NCBI RefSeq assembly: GCF_001610975.1
Contig: NZ_CP013342.1
Span: forward strand, 310,001-374,000
Length of the DNA stretch: 64,000 nucleotides
Direction of reading: 5' to 3'
Source: Sphingopyxis terrae subsp. terrae NBRC 15098
GTDB taxonomy: Bacteria > Pseudomonadota > Alphaproteobacteria > Sphingomonadales > Sphingomonadaceae
How positions within the stretch are numbered: the first letter of the stretch is position 1; every line of letters begins with the position of its first letter. Below are positions 8,582 to 17,771 of the stretch, in pieces. The notes beneath the pieces were generated by a model, which searched no databases, was not told the origin of the DNA, and saw only the letters and a program-made list of their open reading frames with translations. The translations under genes and the position numbers were made by a program.

Positions 8582-8792
8582 AGAGCGCGGGGTGAGCGAT
8601 GAGGAGGCCGAGCGCCGGGCTTGGGCGACGTTCAACAAGGAATCGGGTGGCGGCGACATGTCGGGGTCGGGCCGCGGCCATTCCGACACCCATGAATCCT
8701 CGCGCAAGGGCAGTTCCGGTCAAAGCCCTGAGAAGCGCTCTCACGCGGCAAAGAACGGATGGGAAACTCGGCGCCGCTACGGGAACGGATGA
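8508..8792 (+). CDS. Small hydrophilic protein (annotated elsewhere as plasmid stabilization protein)
   Basis: 94 aa from the ATG at 8508 (MPRTDKSSYADKQKRRAEHI). It is very rich in Lys, Arg, Glu, Ser and Gly, with the segments KGYEERGVSDEEAERRAWAT and KRSHAAKNGWETRRRYGNG. This family is often labelled plasmid stabilization protein in alphaproteobacteria without functional evidence. The ATG has no clear Shine-Dalgarno; the good one lies before the 8420 frame, suggesting that the natural protein has a 29-residue Gln/Asn/Gly-rich N-terminal extension. It lies in a cluster of stress-type genes. Confidence 0.75.
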   Translation: MPRTDKSSYADKQKRRAEHIEKGYEERGVSDEEAERRAWATFNKESGGGDMSGSGRGHSDTHESSRKGSSGQSPEKRSHAAKNGWETRRRYGNG

Positions 8793-8863
8793 GGAGGCGG
8801 ATAAGGATGGAGCGATTGCGGCCTTGCGGACGTTGATCCCATGTCCGTAAAGTGAGTTTGTTC

Positions 8864-9787
8864 ATGATCCAGCCAGCAACGAAAGAAGATGGCCACACGC
8901 ATGGCGCGCATGATCATGCGGCGGGTGCTAGTTCGCGAAGCCTCGCGATCGCTTTGGCGCTGACTGCGCTGTTTCTGATCGCTGAACTCGCCGGAGCCTG
9001 GCTTTTCAACAGCCTCGCGCTCTTATCCGACGCTGCGCACATGTTCACCGATACAGCAGCGCTGGCGCTCGCGCTGGTTGCCGTCCGGATCGGGCGAAAG
9101 CCCGCGGATGCCCGCCGCACCTATGGTTATCGCCGCGTCGAGATCCTCGCGGCAGCCTTCAATGCGTTGCTTCTGCTTGCCATCGCCGCCTATGTGCTCG
9201 TGGCGGGGGCAAGGCGCCTTTTCGCGCCCGAGGATGTCGGCTCGATCGGAATGCTCGCCGTCGCGGCCGTCGGGCTCGCGGTCAATCTCGTCGCCATGCG
9301 CGTCCTCGCGCACGGCGCGCGGGACAGCCTCAATGTCAAGGGCGCCTATCTCGAGGTCTGGGCCGACATGCTGGGATCGCTCGGCGTGATCGGCGCGGCC
9401 GGCCTCATCTGGCTGACCGGCTGGCGCTGGGTCGACCCTCTGGTCGCGATTGCAATCGGGCTCTGGGTAGTTCCGCGCACCTGGATATTGCTGCGCGATG
9501 CCGCCAATATTCTGCTACAGGGCGTTCCGCGCAGCGTCGACCTCGACACTGTCCGCGCGCAAATCCTGGCTTGCGGGGGAGTGGTCGCGGTCCATGAACT
9601 TCATCTCTGGTCGGTCGCCGGGAACGACATGAATTTCACCGCGCATATCGTAACCGCGACGCCTGATGGGCACGGCAGGGTCCGGCGGGAAGTGGCGGAA
9701 ACATTGCAAGAGCAATTCGGCATTACGCACGCGACGCTACAGCTCGAAACGACGGGACGCGCGTGCAAGACGCCCGCGCACCCCTGA
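8864..9787 (+). CDS. Cation diffusion facilitator (CzcD/ZitB-type efflux)
   Basis: 307 aa inner-membrane divalent metal/proton antiporter. The His-rich N-terminus (DGHTHGAHDHA) precedes six transmembrane helices. TM2 carries the metal site HMFTD. The TM5 site, normally HxxxD, reads EVWADMLGS, so Glu replaces His. The cytoplasmic C-terminal domain has VHELHLWSVAGNDMNFTAHI, as in CzcD. The start chosen is the ATG at 8864; a GTG 12 bases upstream is also open. Zn, Co or Cd export is likely, but the TM5 change makes the substrate uncertain. Confidence 0.9.
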   Translation: MIQPATKEDGHTHGAHDHAAGASSRSLAIALALTALFLIAELAGAWLFNSLALLSDAAHMFTDTAALALALVAVRIGRKPADARRTYGYRRVEILAAAFNALLLLAIAAYVLVAGARRLFAPEDVGSIGMLAVAAVGLAVNLVAMRVLAHGARDSLNVKGAYLEVWADMLGSLGVIGAAGLIWLTGWRWVDPLVAIAIGLWVVPRTWILLRDAANILLQGVPRSVDLDTVRAQILACGGVVAVHELHLWSVAGNDMNFTAHIVTATPDGHGRVRREVAETLQEQFGITHATLQLETTGRACKTPAHP

Positions 9788-9913
9788 CGCCTGCCCGAAC
9801 CGGGAGATCATACGCGCCGGGTGGTACGACGGCTATCGCATGTGGGCAAACTCGCCCGACCGGCGGCATCTGCTGGTCCCGCAATTCCGCAGATGGGAGC
9901 TGCGTCGGCGCGG

Positions 9914-11086
9914 CTAGAGTCCCGCTATTTCTCCGCTGTCGATCGCCTTGCGGACGCAGGCCTTTTGCGCCGCGTTCGCCGCAACGGGATCGGTCCGGGC
10001 GAGTTGTTCGGCGGCAAGTTTCGCGCCCGCCATCTGGTCCGCAGGGACAGTCTCGACCGCGACATCCCACCAGTCGCCTATCTGCCAGCTCGGGCCGGAA
10101 ACCGGGCCTTCGGCCGCGATCTTCTCGATGAACAGTTCGACATGCGCCCGGCACGCCGCCGCGTCGAGCCCGGAGCCGGCTTCTGTCCGCGCGGCGACAG
10201 CGGCGCGCATCTCACGATGAGCGCGGTAGCGCGCAAGCAAAGCCAGCCCGTCGATATCGGGCGTGCGGCGCACCGCCAGCGCGGGATCACGGCGGCACAT
10301 CATCTGCGCGGCGTGCCGCGCGAGATCATTGGATGGCGAGGCAAGCTCGGCGCGCCCGAATTTGCGCAGCCGCTTGCCACCCGCAGAGAATTCGCTGCCG
10401 GCGAGCATCTGGACCTGCAAGGCGGCACAGTCGGCGCGATAGGTCGCCAGCATGAAGGCTTCGCCGCGCGGGCCATCGGCAGGCAGGAGAAAGGCCGCGC
10501 CATAGTCGATCTGCCCGCCCCCGCGATCGACCCAGCGCAGATCGAAATATTTGGCGCCGTCGGGCCCAAGCGTGTCGGGCACGGGATTGGCTTGTCCCGA
10601 CCGCGCAACAAGGTCGGCGAGTTCCGCCTCGGTTTCGGCCTCCCCGGCTTCGCCGGCCGCGGCCAAGGCTAGCCGATACTGGCCCTGCGCGGCGTCGGGC
10701 GCGCCGAGCGCAGCATAGGCACGGCCAAGATCGCGATGCCACGCGGGCAGGATGGCGAGCATATGATGACGCGGCGCGACGAGCGTTTCGAGCATGTCGG
10801 CGGCTTCGCGCGCGCGGCCTCCGTCAAGGGCCTGCCGCGCCGACCGCGCCAGATCGGCATCGCGATCGACCTGACTTTGCCCGGAGGGTGGCGGCGGAGC
10901 GGCCAGCGAAGGCGCGGCCGCCGAAATTGCCGTAGCGATCCCGGCCAGCAAAAATCTGCGCGAGGCAAGCGCGCCGATGACGCGCCGTAGCAATGTGCAA
11001 CTCGTCGGGGCGCCAGCGACCTTAGATGTCCGCATATCGATCGACGGTGCGCGCCGCCCCGCAAGAGCCGATACCGCTTTGTCCAT
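9914..11086 (-). CDS. Exported protein of unknown function with TPR-like region
   Basis: 390 aa. The ATG at 11086 follows AGGGGGCGGGC. A basic stretch with SRRFLLAGIATAISAAAPSLA (about residues 42-62) looks like a signal sequence, possibly Tat-like. Residues about 70-150 are Ala-rich helices with a tetratricopeptide feel (LARSARQALDGGRAREAADM, DLGRAYAALGAPDAAQGQY). Residues about 175-230 (KYFDLRWVDRGGGQIDYGAA) are beta-rich, and four Cys occur in the C-terminal half. No family was recognised. It is convergent with the CDF gene. Confidence 0.65.
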   Translation of the reverse strand: MDKAVSALAGRRAPSIDMRTSKVAGAPTSCTLLRRVIGALASRRFLLAGIATAISAAAPSLAAPPPPSGQSQVDRDADLARSARQALDGGRAREAADMLETLVAPRHHMLAILPAWHRDLGRAYAALGAPDAAQGQYRLALAAAGEAGEAETEAELADLVARSGQANPVPDTLGPDGAKYFDLRWVDRGGGQIDYGAAFLLPADGPRGEAFMLATYRADCAALQVQMLAGSEFSAGGKRLRKFGRAELASPSNDLARHAAQMMCRRDPALAVRRTPDIDGLALLARYRAHREMRAAVAARTEAGSGLDAAACRAHVELFIEKIAAEGPVSGPSWQIGDWWDVAVETVPADQMAGAKLAAEQLARTDPVAANAAQKACVRKAIDSGEIAGL

Positions 11087-11304
11087 GCCCGCCCCCTTCA
11101 ACCTTCAAATTCAGCTTCGGGCAAAAGGCCCCGAAGTCAAGAGCGTAGCGAAGATCATCCCAGGCCAGGTCCGTACGCGGATTTCCTATCCTGCGGAGCA
11201 GAACCCCTTGCCTGCCCGGCCGCGGGTCCCGCTGGACAGCCGGGCGTACCGAAAGCGGGATGGAAAGGGCAGCCGGCTGGCGCCCCTTCCCCCCTCTGGC
11301 TCGA

Positions 11305-11913
11305 CTAGAAGCGATAGCCCCCAGCGAACACGACCTGATGGCGCGACGCCTTGAGCCCGGTGCCGACACCGGCATAGCTATATTCGCCATAATCGGAATA
11401 GCGATATTCCAGCCGCCCGAAAATCGGACCCGATACATATTCTGCTCCGCCGCCAAGGCGATAGCCGTCCAGATTGTCGCCCTCGGTGAGGCTGCTCGTG
11501 CCGTCATTATATTTGAGCTTCACCCGGGCATTGGTGTAGCCGCCCTTGGCAAAAAGCAGGACATTGTCGCTGGCCGCAAAGCCGATCCGCGCGCCGACAT
11601 AGAGGTCACGGCCGGTCACGAGCGATGCCCGGTCCCCCGGGACAACGACGTCGGAGACGTTTTCCTCGGCGGTCGAGTCGGAGATCTCGGTTTCGATTCC
11701 GAGGATCGCTCCACCCAGATCGACATCATAGCCGGCGGTCAGGCCATAAGCGAAGCCGCCTTTCGAGCCGCTGTCGCCGTCGAGTTCGAGCTTCACGCTG
11801 TCATAGCCTGCAATGGCGCCGAGCTTGAAACCCGCCAGACCGCTGCTGTCCTGCGCGTGCGCGGGAACCGCGAAAAGCGTTGCGGCAAATGCCGCCGTCA
11901 TCATCTTTCTCAA
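11305..11913 (-). CDS. Outer-membrane beta-barrel protein (opacity/Omp25-like)
   Basis: 202 aa from a TTG at 11913, which lies 6 bases after a perfect AGGAGG; the next ATG (11904) is 15 bases away, so the TTG is preferred. The signal peptide ends AVPAHAQ. The mature part has alternating strands (FAYGLTAGYDVDLGGAILGI, LYVGARIGFAASDNVLLFAK) and ends in an aromatic residue (VVFAGGYRF), the outer-membrane sorting signal. This is the eight-stranded porin-like barrel family. The 236 bases upstream are gene-free and hold its promoter. Confidence 0.85.
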   Translation of the reverse strand: MRKMMTAAFAATLFAVPAHAQDSSGLAGFKLGAIAGYDSVKLELDGDSGSKGGFAYGLTAGYDVDLGGAILGIETEISDSTAEENVSDVVVPGDRASLVTGRDLYVGARIGFAASDNVLLFAKGGYTNARVKLKYNDGTSSLTEGDNLDGYRLGGGAEYVSGPIFGRLEYRYSDYGEYSYAGVGTGLKASRHQVVFAGGYRF

Positions 11914-12174
11914 ATTTTTCCTCCTGTTGACGAGCACTTGGCTCGCGCCCGGAAGAAAAGGCGCAACGAGCTAAGTCAAACTCACTTCGGATATAATTGT
12001 CGATAAATTTTGCTTGTTGCCGTTGCGCCACAATTGCGCGCGATATCTCTGGCGCACGTCGCGGGATCGCCGACACCACATGCACTGTCGATCCGATCGG
12101 ATGAGCATCGCACTATTCGGGCTAGACCGCCCGTCTGCAGTGGATCTGCGTCATTGTCCTAGGGCGACGCAACG

Positions 12175-14361
12175 TCAGCCCGCGGAGCCGCCGATTTCGC
12201 GCAGTGTCCCCGCGTTTGCAAAATAAAGCTCCTCGAACAATGCGGGCGGGACCGGAGGGCCGAACCAGTAACCCTGCCCCTCCTCGCATCCCTGCTCGCG
12301 CAAGAAGGCTGCATCCTCGGCCGTTTCGACGCCTTCGGCGATTACGGAAATGCCGAGACGGCGCGCCATGTCGATCAGCGTGGTGACGATGATGCGCTCG
12401 CGCGGCGCACTACGCACCATCCGGGTGAAGCTCTTGTCGATCTTGATGTGGGTGACGGGCAGCGTGCGGAGCAGGTTGAGCGACGCAAAGCCGGTGCCAA
12501 AGTCGTCGAATGCGAGGTGGACGCCCTGATCGCGCAGTGCACCGAGCTGTTCGACGATCGGTGCTTCGCCCTCGATCAGGATATTCTCGGTGATCTCGAG
12601 TTCCAGTGCACTGGGCGCCAGGCCGCGGCGCGCGCAGACGCCGCGCACCAGCTGCGGCAGATCGCCGGCGCGAAACAGCGACGCCGAGAGATTGATGCCC
12701 ATCCGGAAATCGGGTGCGCGAGCGCGCCAGAAAGCTGCGCAGACGCTGGCCTCCTCGACGACCCAGCGCGCGACCGGCGCGGCGAGCGGCCCGGCTTCGA
12801 GCGCGGCAAGGAACGCGGCGGGCTCGAGCAGTCCGCGCTCGGGATGTTTCCACCGGATAAGGGCTTCGGCCCCGGTGAGCGCACCATCGGCGAGGCAGAA
12901 CTGCGGTTGATAGAATAGACAGAATTCGCCGGCTTCGAAGGCCCGGTGCAATTCGGCGTCATACATGCGCCGTGCGACCGCTTGGGCGCGCAGCGCGGGC
13001 ACATAGACATAACGCGACCCTGGCCCGAGCTGGCGAGCCTGGAACAGCGCCAGTTCGGCGCTGCCGATCAGCGCGTCGGCCTCACCGCCATGATCGGGCG
13101 CGAGCGCGATCCCGACATGGCCCGACAAATGATGTTCGACGCCATCAATATGGATAGGAGCGGCGATCGCTGCAATCATGGCCTCTGCCAGGGCATCGAC
13201 TGCCAGAAGCGCGTCCGCCGCCACAAGCAGCGCAAAGGCAGCGCCGCCGCAACGCGCTGCCATATCGGATTCCTTAACCAGCGTGCCCAGCCGCGTCCCG
13301 ATTTCGCCGAGCACCGCATCGCCCGCTGCCTGACCGAGCGCGTTGTTGACGTCCCCGAAGCCCGCGAGATCGGCGACAAGGAGCGCGTGCGGCGCGCCGG
13401 CGACGGCGGCTTCTGCCAGGCGCGCGCGCAGGAGATTGCGATTGGGCAGGCCAGTGAGCGCGTCATAATTCGCCAATCGGTAGAGCGCGTCATGCTCGGC
13501 CTGCGCTTCGGTCATGTCCCGCACGATCGTGCCGAAATGGATGGCACCATTCTCGAACCAGTGCGACCAGTGAATCTCGCCCGGAAAGCGGGTGCCATCG
13601 GCCCTCACTCCCGTGAGCGGTGTCGCCTCGGTAACCGGCGTGCCCCCTCCGCGGACGCGCGCGATCGCGGCGTGGACGAGCGGATGATCGCGCGGATCGA
13701 TGATGCTGTCGATCGGCTCGCCGATCATCGCCGCGGCATCGTGACCGAACATCATGCTCGCTGCCGCATTCCAGGCGGTTACGCGCGCTCCGGCATCGAA
13801 GCAGATGACCGCATTGGGTGACGTCGAGGCGCTCGCGGCAAAACGATTGGGCCGGGTTGCGGCCTGAACGCCGAGCCGGCGAAGCTCGAGCTTGTCCGAC
13901 ACGAGATCGGCGAGGGCGCGCAATCGCGCCCGGTCCTCGGGCGACAGGCCGGCGCGCGGCGCCGGATCGAGCACGCACAGCGCGCCAAGCGCATGGCCGG
14001 ACGGCGATCTGAGCGCGGCCCCGGCGTAGAAGCGGATGAGCCCCTCGGCGACGAGCGGATTGTCGTGAAAGCGCGGATCGAGCGTCGCATCCTCGACGAC
14101 GAGAATATCCTGGGCATTGATCGCATGCGCGCAGAAGCTCGCATCGCGCGACATGTCGCATGCCCCAACGCCCTCGCTTGCGGCAAAAAAGACATGGTCA
14201 TCGCCGATCATGTTGACGGCAGCCGCGGGACAATCGAAGGTGCGCGCCGCCATTTCGACGATCGGCTGCAGGCCGGGCAAGCCGAGTGCGGGGTCTATCC
14301 CATATTCTGCGAGCGCTGCGAGCCGTCCGACTTCGTCAGCGCTTCGTTCGGGACATCGCAA
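12175..14361 (-). CDS. GAF-PAS-GGDEF-EAL cyclic-di-GMP phosphodiesterase candidate
   Basis: 728 aa cytoplasmic sensor. A GAF domain spans about 20-160 (FCAHAINAQDILVVEDA), PAS about 175-290, GGDEF about 292-455 and EAL about 465-715. The GGDEF signature is degraded to CGGAAF (371-376), so cyclase activity is unlikely. The EAL part keeps EALIRW (about 499), ENILIE and DDFGTG, so c-di-GMP hydrolysis is expected. The start is a TTG at 14361 preceded by GAGAGGAGG; no in-frame ATG lies near. It probably lowers c-di-GMP in response to small ligands or redox state sensed by GAF/PAS. Confidence 0.9.
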   Translation of the reverse strand: MRCPERSADEVGRLAALAEYGIDPALGLPGLQPIVEMAARTFDCPAAAVNMIGDDHVFFAASEGVGACDMSRDASFCAHAINAQDILVVEDATLDPRFHDNPLVAEGLIRFYAGAALRSPSGHALGALCVLDPAPRAGLSPEDRARLRALADLVSDKLELRRLGVQAATRPNRFAASASTSPNAVICFDAGARVTAWNAAASMMFGHDAAAMIGEPIDSIIDPRDHPLVHAAIARVRGGGTPVTEATPLTGVRADGTRFPGEIHWSHWFENGAIHFGTIVRDMTEAQAEHDALYRLANYDALTGLPNRNLLRARLAEAAVAGAPHALLVADLAGFGDVNNALGQAAGDAVLGEIGTRLGTLVKESDMAARCGGAAFALLVAADALLAVDALAEAMIAAIAAPIHIDGVEHHLSGHVGIALAPDHGGEADALIGSAELALFQARQLGPGSRYVYVPALRAQAVARRMYDAELHRAFEAGEFCLFYQPQFCLADGALTGAEALIRWKHPERGLLEPAAFLAALEAGPLAAPVARWVVEEASVCAAFWRARAPDFRMGINLSASLFRAGDLPQLVRGVCARRGLAPSALELEITENILIEGEAPIVEQLGALRDQGVHLAFDDFGTGFASLNLLRTLPVTHIKIDKSFTRMVRSAPRERIIVTTLIDMARRLGISVIAEGVETAEDAAFLREQGCEEGQGYWFGPPVPPALFEELYFANAGTLREIGGSAG

Positions 14362-14792
14362 GGCCGGCCTCCTCTCCCCGCATGATAAGCCATGCTTTGG
14401 TCAAATCGGCGTTAATCAGACCCCCAATAGGTCAATATTACATTGGTAAAGCCAGCGCGATCGCAACCATTTTGGTCTCAATTTTCCCGCCAGCGGCCCG
14501 CGGATGGCGGCGGGGGCGCCGCGCAATGGCGCGGCGCGGATCGCGCGGGTGCAATTTTGGCCCGCCAAGCCTTTAATCTTTGATCTGGCGATCGATACAG
14601 CAAGCAAGGCCGCTGGCGGGAACCCGTCTCGCGGACGCCCCTGCGGCCAGGCACCTCTCCGCTCAACCGCCGCGACATGGAAAATGATGAGGCAGGCTTG
14701 GCCGAACACGAAGCCGCGCCGACGAGCATGCGCAACCATCCTTCGCTTTGGATGGTTCGTGCTTAGGAGCGGGGGCAGAAGAGGAAAGCAGA
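14362..14792. other. Intergenic region, no gene seen
   Basis: 431 bases between the divergent EAL and SDR genes. The left third is moderately AT-rich (promoter side of the EAL gene). The middle (about 14490-14560) is very GC-rich with short self-complementary runs such as GCGCCGCGC. No coding frame with a ribosome binding site, no RNA gene and no clear EcfG promoter was seen. Confidence 0.5.
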
Positions 14793-15728
14793 ATGACCCG
14801 CAAAGCCAAAGCCGGAAAGGTCGGCGAAAACAGCAAGGAGAAGCGCGGCAAGCAGATCGCGGCAGCCAAGCTGCGCAAGCAAGTGGGCGACAGCAAGTCG
14901 ATCGCCGCGCCGCTGGTCGATAGCGAAGCGACGCTGGAGCGCAAACCCGAGTGGGAGCCGCGCTATCGGGGTTCTGATCGCCTGGCCGGGAAGGTCGCGA
15001 TCGTGACCGGCGGCGACAGCGGCATCGGCCGCGCGGTCTGCGCACTCTTCGCGCGCGAAGGGGCCGACATCGCCATCGTCTACAAGTCGAACACGCGCGA
15101 TGCCGAAGCGACGGCCGGGATCGTCGAGGCCGAGGGACGAACCTGCCTGACCATCAAGGCCGATGTCGGGCGGGAAGATGCTGCGGCGAAGATCGCGGAC
15201 GAGACGATCGCCAAATTCGGTCGCATCGACATATTGGTGAACGATGCCGGCGAACAGCATCCCGCCGAGGACATCCGCGACATTTCGGCCGAACAGCTCG
15301 AGCGGACCTTCGCCACCAATATATTCGGCATGTTCTATCTTGTTCAGGCGGTACTACCGCACCTGCGCGCGGGCTCGGCGATCGTCAACTGCACCAGCGT
15401 CACCATGTACCAGGGAAGCGCCGGACTGCTCGACTACAGTGCGACGAAAGGCGCGATCACCGCCTTCACCCGGTCGCTGAGCGAGAATCTCGTCGGCAAG
15501 GGCATTCGCGTGAACGCGGTCGCACCGGGGCCGATCTGGACACCGCTCAACCCGCGCGGCGGCGCGCCCGCCGAAAAGGTCGCGACGTTTGGCGAGAGCA
15601 CGCCGATGAAACGACCGGGTGAGCCCAATGAGGTCGCACCCTGTTTTCTGTTCCTCGCCTGCGAGGACAGCAGCTATATGTCGGGCCAAGTGCTTCACCC
15701 GAACGGCGGCACCATCGTCAACGGATGA
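14793..15728 (+). CDS. Short-chain dehydrogenase/reductase, stress-type (YghA/YdaD-like)
   Basis: 311 aa NAD(P)-dependent SDR. After a Lys-rich 50-residue N-terminal tail come the nucleotide-binding TGGDSGIG, the structural NDAG (NNAG in most), the catalytic YSATKG (Tyr and Lys) preceded by Ser in NCTSVTMYQG, and a C-terminal GQVLHPNGG. The length and N-terminal extension fit the general-stress SDRs YdaD/YghA. The start is the ATG at 14793; the frame opens 15 codons earlier. The substrate is unknown. Confidence 0.9.
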   Translation: MTRKAKAGKVGENSKEKRGKQIAAAKLRKQVGDSKSIAAPLVDSEATLERKPEWEPRYRGSDRLAGKVAIVTGGDSGIGRAVCALFAREGADIAIVYKSNTRDAEATAGIVEAEGRTCLTIKADVGREDAAAKIADETIAKFGRIDILVNDAGEQHPAEDIRDISAEQLERTFATNIFGMFYLVQAVLPHLRAGSAIVNCTSVTMYQGSAGLLDYSATKGAITAFTRSLSENLVGKGIRVNAVAPGPIWTPLNPRGGAPAEKVATFGESTPMKRPGEPNEVAPCFLFLACEDSSYMSGQVLHPNGGTIVNG

Positions 15729-16090
15729 GCGACCCCGCTCTGCCGAGCGCCGCCGTAGGTGGCAGTTGCCCGCCCCTCACTCAAAATATCTACACGAGCC
15801 CCCGTCACTGCGGCGGCGCGCGCAGGACAGCGGTCGGACCATGGCTGATCCAGCGCGTAGAGCCATCTGCGACCAGGCGGCTCACGCAAACAGGCGAGGC
15901 CGGTGCACGCTCTGCGGAGGGGCTGCGTCGCCTAACGCAGCCTCTTACGGACGGATGGGTCTCGGTCGCTCGGTCACCCGTTCGGACTGCAAGCAGACCG
16001 TCGCGCGCGACGCCCATGAAGCTCCCCGAGCCGGCGGGCCCGCAGGCCGGGCCGGTGAGCCAAGGGGTGCTGCACCATGGACGCCAGTGA
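15729..16090. other. Intergenic region, no gene seen
   Basis: 362 bases between the convergent SDR and DUF305 genes. Several frames are open by GC bias only. An imperfect GC hairpin (GGCGGGCCCG / CGGGCCGG) near 16033-16057 could weakly terminate either gene, but it has no T-run. Confidence 0.4.
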
Positions 16091-16681
16091 TCAGCGATCG
16101 ACCATCTTGCTCTGTGAGGGATCCCAGTCACCCGCGTTGAGGTGCCCCTCGAAGTCGGGCACTGGCCGCGCCCGAGCTTCCTCGGGGGTTGCCGCGATGC
16201 CGTGTGCCTCTATGTCGGCGATCAGCCATCTCATCTCGGAGATTTCCTTGCGCTGGGTCCGTATGATCCCGTTCGCAAGCGCGCGCACGCGCGCATCGTG
16301 GATGCGGGCCCGCTCGCTGGTCAGAATGGCGATCGAATGGTGCGGCACCATCGCGGACATATAGTCGGTGTCACCGACGGTTATCTGGCTGCGGACGAGA
16401 AAGAGCGAGCCGGCGAATACGGCCGCCGCGGCGCCGATTATGATCATATTCTTCTGCGAATTACGGTACATTGCGCGCATGAAGCCCAGCATGATCAGCG
16501 CCATTGCGGCGCCCATCACCAAGGTCATCCAGAAACGCGTCTCGCTCCACAGGACATGATCGAGCGCATAGCTATTGAGATACATGAGCCCGAACATCAC
16601 CGCGGTTGAGGTCCCCACCATCGCCATGAAGCGCAGGTAGTTGCCATTGTTCGAGCCGGCTTCATGCTGACTGTGGTTCAT
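16091..16681 (-). CDS. DUF305-domain membrane protein
   Basis: 196 aa. The N-terminal half has four hydrophobic segments (about residues 17-33, 50-68, 80-97 and region). The C-terminal extracytoplasmic DUF305 part has the signature YMSAMVPHHSIAILTSERA, and RTQRKEISEMRWLIADI. The Met/His-rich signature is often linked to copper handling. It is the third gene of a minus-strand run after MarR and DUF1398, so it may be part of the same regulated unit. Confidence 0.88.
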   Translation of the reverse strand: MNHSQHEAGSNNGNYLRFMAMVGTSTAVMFGLMYLNSYALDHVLWSETRFWMTLVMGAAMALIMLGFMRAMYRNSQKNMIIIGAAAAVFAGSLFLVRSQITVGDTDYMSAMVPHHSIAILTSERARIHDARVRALANGIIRTQRKEISEMRWLIADIEAHGIAATPEEARARPVPDFEGHLNAGDWDPSQSKMVDR

Positions 16682-16835
16682 CTTGCGTCTCCTCCGGAGC
16701 CCCCGCAGGAAGAAGCGCGCCGGACGTCACAGGGGTTCCCGCGCCCTGCGACGCGCGGCGCCTTACGCTCGAACAATATCCGAACTCTCCGGCCGGCAGA
16801 GACGGCTTGCGGGCCGTCCTTCGGTGGGCGCCGCA

Positions 16836-17243
16836 TCAGCTATCGAACAGCTCGACATGCGTCTCGGCGGTGCGCCCGTAATAGACCACGCGCCGGCCCA
16901 GGAAGGAGACATGATAGCCGGCGCAGCCGGCCGTCTTGGCCTGCGCACTGAACGCGGCATAGCTGTAGTGGGGCACGTCCGACTGCGCCCAGCGCACCAG
17001 CGCCGCGATGCGCGCGTCATCGAAGCGGGCCGAAACGTCCTCTGAACAGGATGGCATCGCGAGCTCGACGCTGTCGCCGTCGGGGAGATAATAGATCTGC
17101 ATGGCCCGGCGATAGTCGACATCATAGCCTTCGAAACCCGCGTCGATGAGCTTGCCGACAATCTCGGGGAAACTCACGCGTCCGTCGTAAGCAGCGTTTA
17201 GACAATATTCGGCGGTGGCGGTCTGGTCGGCGTGCATGTTCAC
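16836..17243 (-). CDS. DUF1398 family protein
   Basis: 135 aa soluble protein. The pattern VSFPEIVGKLIDAGFEGYDV, YYLPDGDSVEL and GCAGYHVSFLGRRVVYYGR is that of DUF1398, whose function is not known. It starts at the ATG at 17243, 26 bases after the MarR gene, and shares its direction. Confidence 0.85.
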   Translation of the reverse strand: MNMHADQTATAEYCLNAAYDGRVSFPEIVGKLIDAGFEGYDVDYRRAMQIYYLPDGDSVELAMPSCSEDVSARFDDARIAALVRWAQSDVPHYSYAAFSAQAKTAGCAGYHVSFLGRRVVYYGRTAETHVELFDS

Positions 17244-17269
17244 GTCCTTTCGTTCGAAGATCTTTGCGC

Positions 17270-17722
17270 TCAGTCGACAGGAGCGGCCGAGAGGCCGTTC
17301 CGGGCGATCAGCGTCTCTAGAAGGGCGCGCAGCTCGGCGCGTTCGGCATTGCTCATCACCGCAAAAAAATCGGCATCATTGCGATCGGCAAGCGCAGCAA
17401 TCGCATGCACCTTCTGCGCACCGGCCAGCGAGAGCGAGAGGCTGTGGCCCCTTTTATCGGCCGGATTTTCGCGCCGCTCGACAAGGCGCTTGGCAATGAG
17501 CCGGTCGGCGAGCTTGCTGATCGCTCCTCTGGTCATCCCCATCTTCGTGGCAAGTACCGATGGCGCCATCTCGGTCTCATCATAGAGCGAGCGCAGCATG
17601 ACCCATTCGGCGACCGTCACAGCTTCGGCTGCGATCTTGCGCGCGAACTCGTGCGACACTGCGTTCGAGACGCTGCGCAGCAGATATCCGAGATGCGCCG
17701 TCAATTCAGAAACACCGCTCAT
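17270..17722 (-). CDS. MarR-family transcriptional regulator
   Basis: 150 aa winged-helix repressor. The DNA-binding core is APSVLATKMGMTRGAISKLA with the wing VERRENPADKRGHSLSLS; flanking helices form the dimer interface. The ATG at 17722 (MSGVSELTAH) has GGGAG 6 bases before it. A longer frame starts 10 codons upstream but overlaps the predicted operator. It probably controls itself and the downstream DUF1398 and DUF305 genes. Confidence 0.92.
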   Translation of the reverse strand: MSGVSELTAHLGYLLRSVSNAVSHEFARKIAAEAVTVAEWVMLRSLYDETEMAPSVLATKMGMTRGAISKLADRLIAKRLVERRENPADKRGHSLSLSLAGAQKVHAIAALADRNDADFFAVMSNAERAELRALLETLIARNGLSAAPVD

Positions 17723-17755
17723 GGCCGCTCCCTTCGCGGCCCGGTCGCACAATAA

Positions 17756-17771
17756 AGTTTCCTAGTCAACT
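17756..17771. promoter_or_regulatory. Candidate MarR operator
   Basis: AGTT-N8-AACT dyad (17756-17759 and 17768-17771) in an AT-rich pocket 34 bases before the marR start. On the minus strand it includes TTGACT, which could serve as a -35 element. Autoregulation is inferred. Confidence 0.4.

Noticed and set aside
14600-14792. EcfG promoter before the SDR gene
   Set aside because: A GGAAC occurs but no CGTT at the right spacing.
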